Origin: an uncultured Flavobacteriales bacterium
GTDB taxonomy: Bacteria; Bacteroidota; Bacteroidia; Flavobacteriales_D; Sanyastnellaceae
Direction: 5' to 3'
Length of the DNA stretch: 7,173 nucleotides
NCBI GenBank assembly: GCA_913057815.1
Contig: CAJXOV010000112.1
Coordinates: 1-7,173, forward strand
The notes below the pieces were generated by a model. That model was not told where the DNA came from. It did no database searches and saw only the letters and a list, made by a program, of their open reading frames with translations. The translations under genes and the position numbers were made by a program. Shown here one piece after another: positions 6,245 through 7,173 of the stretch; positions within the stretch are counted from its first letter, which is position 1; every line of letters begins with the position of its first letter.

Positions 6245-6268
6245 AACAGAATTGCAGATTCCTCCCTT

Positions 6269-6298
6269 CAACTCTTGAATGATTAGAATCAAGAGTTG
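6269..6298. repeat. Perfect 10-bp inverted repeat, possible bidirectional terminator-like hairpin
   Basis: CAACTCTTGA (6269-6278) and TCAAGAGTTG (6289-6298) are exact reverse complements around a 10-nt loop. The repeat lies between the convergent permease and exonuclease genes, 33 bp beyond the exonuclease stop. Its position suits ending transcription from either side, but no T-run follows on either strand. A Rho-dependent or mRNA-stabilising role, or a protein-binding site, is equally possible. Confidence 0.55.
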
Positions 6299-6326
6299 TC
6301 AATTCTCAATTGATCATTGTCAATTA
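6299..6326 (+). repeat. Second short tandem array, TCAATT units of about 7 nt
   Basis: Four contiguous related units are visible: TCAATTC (6299-6305), TCAATTGA (6306-6313), TCATTG (6314-6319) and TCAATTA (6320-6326). Overlapping them are a 9-bp direct repeat TTGTCAATT (6296-6304 and 6317-6325) and another, ATTAGAATC (6282-6290 and 6323-6331), whose second copy reaches the exonuclease stop codon. The composition differs from the TTAGAC array 110 bp away, but the period is similar. Confidence 0.55.
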
Positions 6327-6330
6327 GAAT

Positions 6331-7050
6331 CTATACTTCCAAAACCTCATCATCATTCATGAGAATCTCTCCTTTGAATTTTAGGACAATTTGGGCTACA
6401 GCTACCACATCTTTAATACAATACTTCACTATTCTAGGTAGGTCTTTATCTTCATAATAAACCCTAGCCACATCGCTTCCGTCTATATCATCTTTAGGAG
6501 TAGGAATCCCGAAAATTTTAGTCATTAACTTTATAGAAGTGAAGTGCTTATAATCACCAAACTTCCACAGCGCCATAGTATCCAAGTGCTGCACTTCCCA
6601 TGGTTTTTTTCCTGCTAAATCTAAATGATATGGAAGCTTAATCCCATTTATTAGCATTCTCCTAGCTATGTATGGAAAGTCAAATTCTTTTCCATTATGA
6701 GCGCACAAATTCTGATCAGGTCGATTGTAATGGGTATTGAGCAATTCTGCAAAACCTTCTAAAACTTCCTTCTCTTCATGCCCTGAAAATGATTTTACCC
6801 TAAACTGTCTAACCCTATCTATAAAAGAAAACAACCCAACAGAAATACAGATGATTTTGCCGAATTCAGCATAGATTCCTGCTCTTTCATAGCTTTCCTC
6901 TAAATCAATTTCATTTTGCTCCCTGAAATACTTGCTTTTATGTTCCCATAAATCTTTGTAATCCTGGTCTAGGTCACCAAAATCTTTGTTTTGTGGAACA
7001 GTTTCTATATCTAGAAATAATATTTTTTCTAATTCTAAGTGATTGAGCAT
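6331..7050 (-). CDS. Predicted 3'-5' exonuclease, PolB-like (DEDD superfamily)
   Basis: A 239-residue DEDDy-type exonuclease related to the proofreading domain of family-B DNA polymerases (PF10108-like), without a polymerase domain. All acidic catalytic positions are visible: Exo I as FLDIET (Asp14, Glu16), Exo II as HNGKEFDFPYI (118-128, catalytic Asp124) and Exo III as YCIKD (210-214), with Tyr210 and Asp214 giving the DEDDy pattern. A conserved HLDTM (155-159) lies between. The expected activity is metal-dependent 3'-5' hydrolysis of DNA or RNA in the cytoplasm; the physiological substrate of these stand-alone proteins is not known to me. The N-terminus begins just before the first catalytic strand, which supports the ATG at 7050. 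It converges on the permease gene and lies 54 bp downstream of another minus-strand gene. It looks intact. Confidence 0.9.
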   Translation of the reverse strand: MLNHLELEKILFLDIETVPQNKDFGDLDQDYKDLWEHKSKYFREQNEIDLEESYERAGIYAEFGKIICISVGLFSFIDRVRQFRVKSFSGHEEKEVLEGFAELLNTHYNRPDQNLCAHNGKEFDFPYIARRMLINGIKLPYHLDLAGKKPWEVQHLDTMALWKFGDYKHFTSIKLMTKIFGIPTPKDDIDGSDVARVYYEDKDLPRIVKYCIKDVVAVAQIVLKFKGEILMNDDEVLEV

Positions 7051-7076
7051 GGTAGTAAATAGCTAATAATGAACCC

Positions 7077-7084
7077 GAAATATA
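7077..7084 (-). promoter_or_regulatory. Candidate -7 element for the exonuclease gene
   Basis: On the minus strand, TATATTTC (followed by G) matches the Bacteroidota -7 consensus TAnnTTTG at 7 of 8 positions and would give a leader of about 20 nt before the ATG at 7050. A T-rich stretch lies upstream, but no TTTG stands at the usual -33 distance. The 54-bp gap from the preceding minus-strand gene would also allow co-transcription. Confidence 0.3.
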
Positions 7085-7104
7085 ATAAACACTTGAGAAA
7101 ACAG

Positions 7105-7173
7105 CTATCGAATCATAACTCCTTTGCTATTCATGAAGGGCATGTCTAACATATTAGCCTCTTCGATGCTTCC
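7105..7173 (-). CDS. C-terminal end of an unidentified minus-strand gene (truncated by the window)
   Basis: Read leftward from the window edge, one frame is open for 22 codons and ends at a TAG (complement of 7105-7107). The peptide ends in EEANMLDMPFMNSKGVMIR and has ordinary protein composition. The 54-bp gap to the exonuclease start fits two genes on the same strand. I do not recognise the family from so short a tail, and chance openness cannot be fully excluded. Confidence 0.5.
   Translation of the reverse strand, partial: GSIEEANMLDMPFMNSKGVMIR

Noticed and set aside
6102..6302. Minus-strand 66-codon open frame across the repeat-rich gap 6153-6330
   Set aside because: It overlaps the permease 3' end and the tandem repeats, and has no protein-like motif; the region is better described as structured non-coding DNA.
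6158..6326. CRISPR array
   Set aside because: The units are about 7 nt and contiguous, without 25-40 nt repeats or spacers, and no cas gene is present.

Overview
The window looks like one end of an assembled contig from a low-GC member of the Bacteroidota. The evidence is the A/T-rich codon use, starts preceded by A-rich leaders rather than strong Shine-Dalgarno sites, a PorT-like outer-membrane beta-barrel protein, two small lipoproteins with Bacteroidota-style lipoboxes, and imperfect matches to the Bacteroidota -7 element TAnnTTTG. The genus cannot be read from this sequence. Bases 1-37 are not genomic: they are an Illumina Nextera Read-2 transposase adapter, so genomic sequence starts at about base 38.

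Layout, left to right. (1) A COG3963-type phospholipid N-methyltransferase on + (about 110-655); its conserved N-terminus runs upstream of the only in-frame ATG (203). (2) An outer-membrane beta-barrel protein on + (720-1523), followed by a strong intrinsic terminator. (3) A SUMF1/FGE-domain lipoprotein on - (1598-2293), convergent with gene 2 and lacking the catalytic cysteines of true formylglycine-generating enzymes. (4) A Dabb-domain lipoprotein on + (2321-2719), divergent from gene 3 across only 27 bp. (5) A 548-residue methyltransferase on + (2786-4432) with a duplicated winged-helix-like N-terminal half; its catalytic half resembles the MT domains at the front of the SxtA (saxitoxin) and AprA (apratoxin) assembly lines. 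(6) An AspT/YidE-type permease on + (4527-6152) with two TrkA-C domains. (7) A PolB-like 3'-5' exonuclease on - (6331-7050). (8) The last 22 codons of another minus-strand gene at the right edge (7105-7173).

No stretch over 300 bp lacks a gene. The longest gap, 6153-6330 between convergent genes 6 and 7, is unusually structured: two different tandem arrays of about 7 nt period, a perfect 10-bp inverted repeat and 9-bp direct repeats.

The genes do not form one obvious pathway. Genes 2, 3 and 4 are envelope proteins and gene 1 probably modifies membrane lipid. Gene 5, a free-standing relative of assembly-line starter-unit methyltransferases with no polyketide synthase nearby, is the most interesting protein. 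I see no CRISPR array, tRNA, rRNA, insertion sequence or recognisable defence system.
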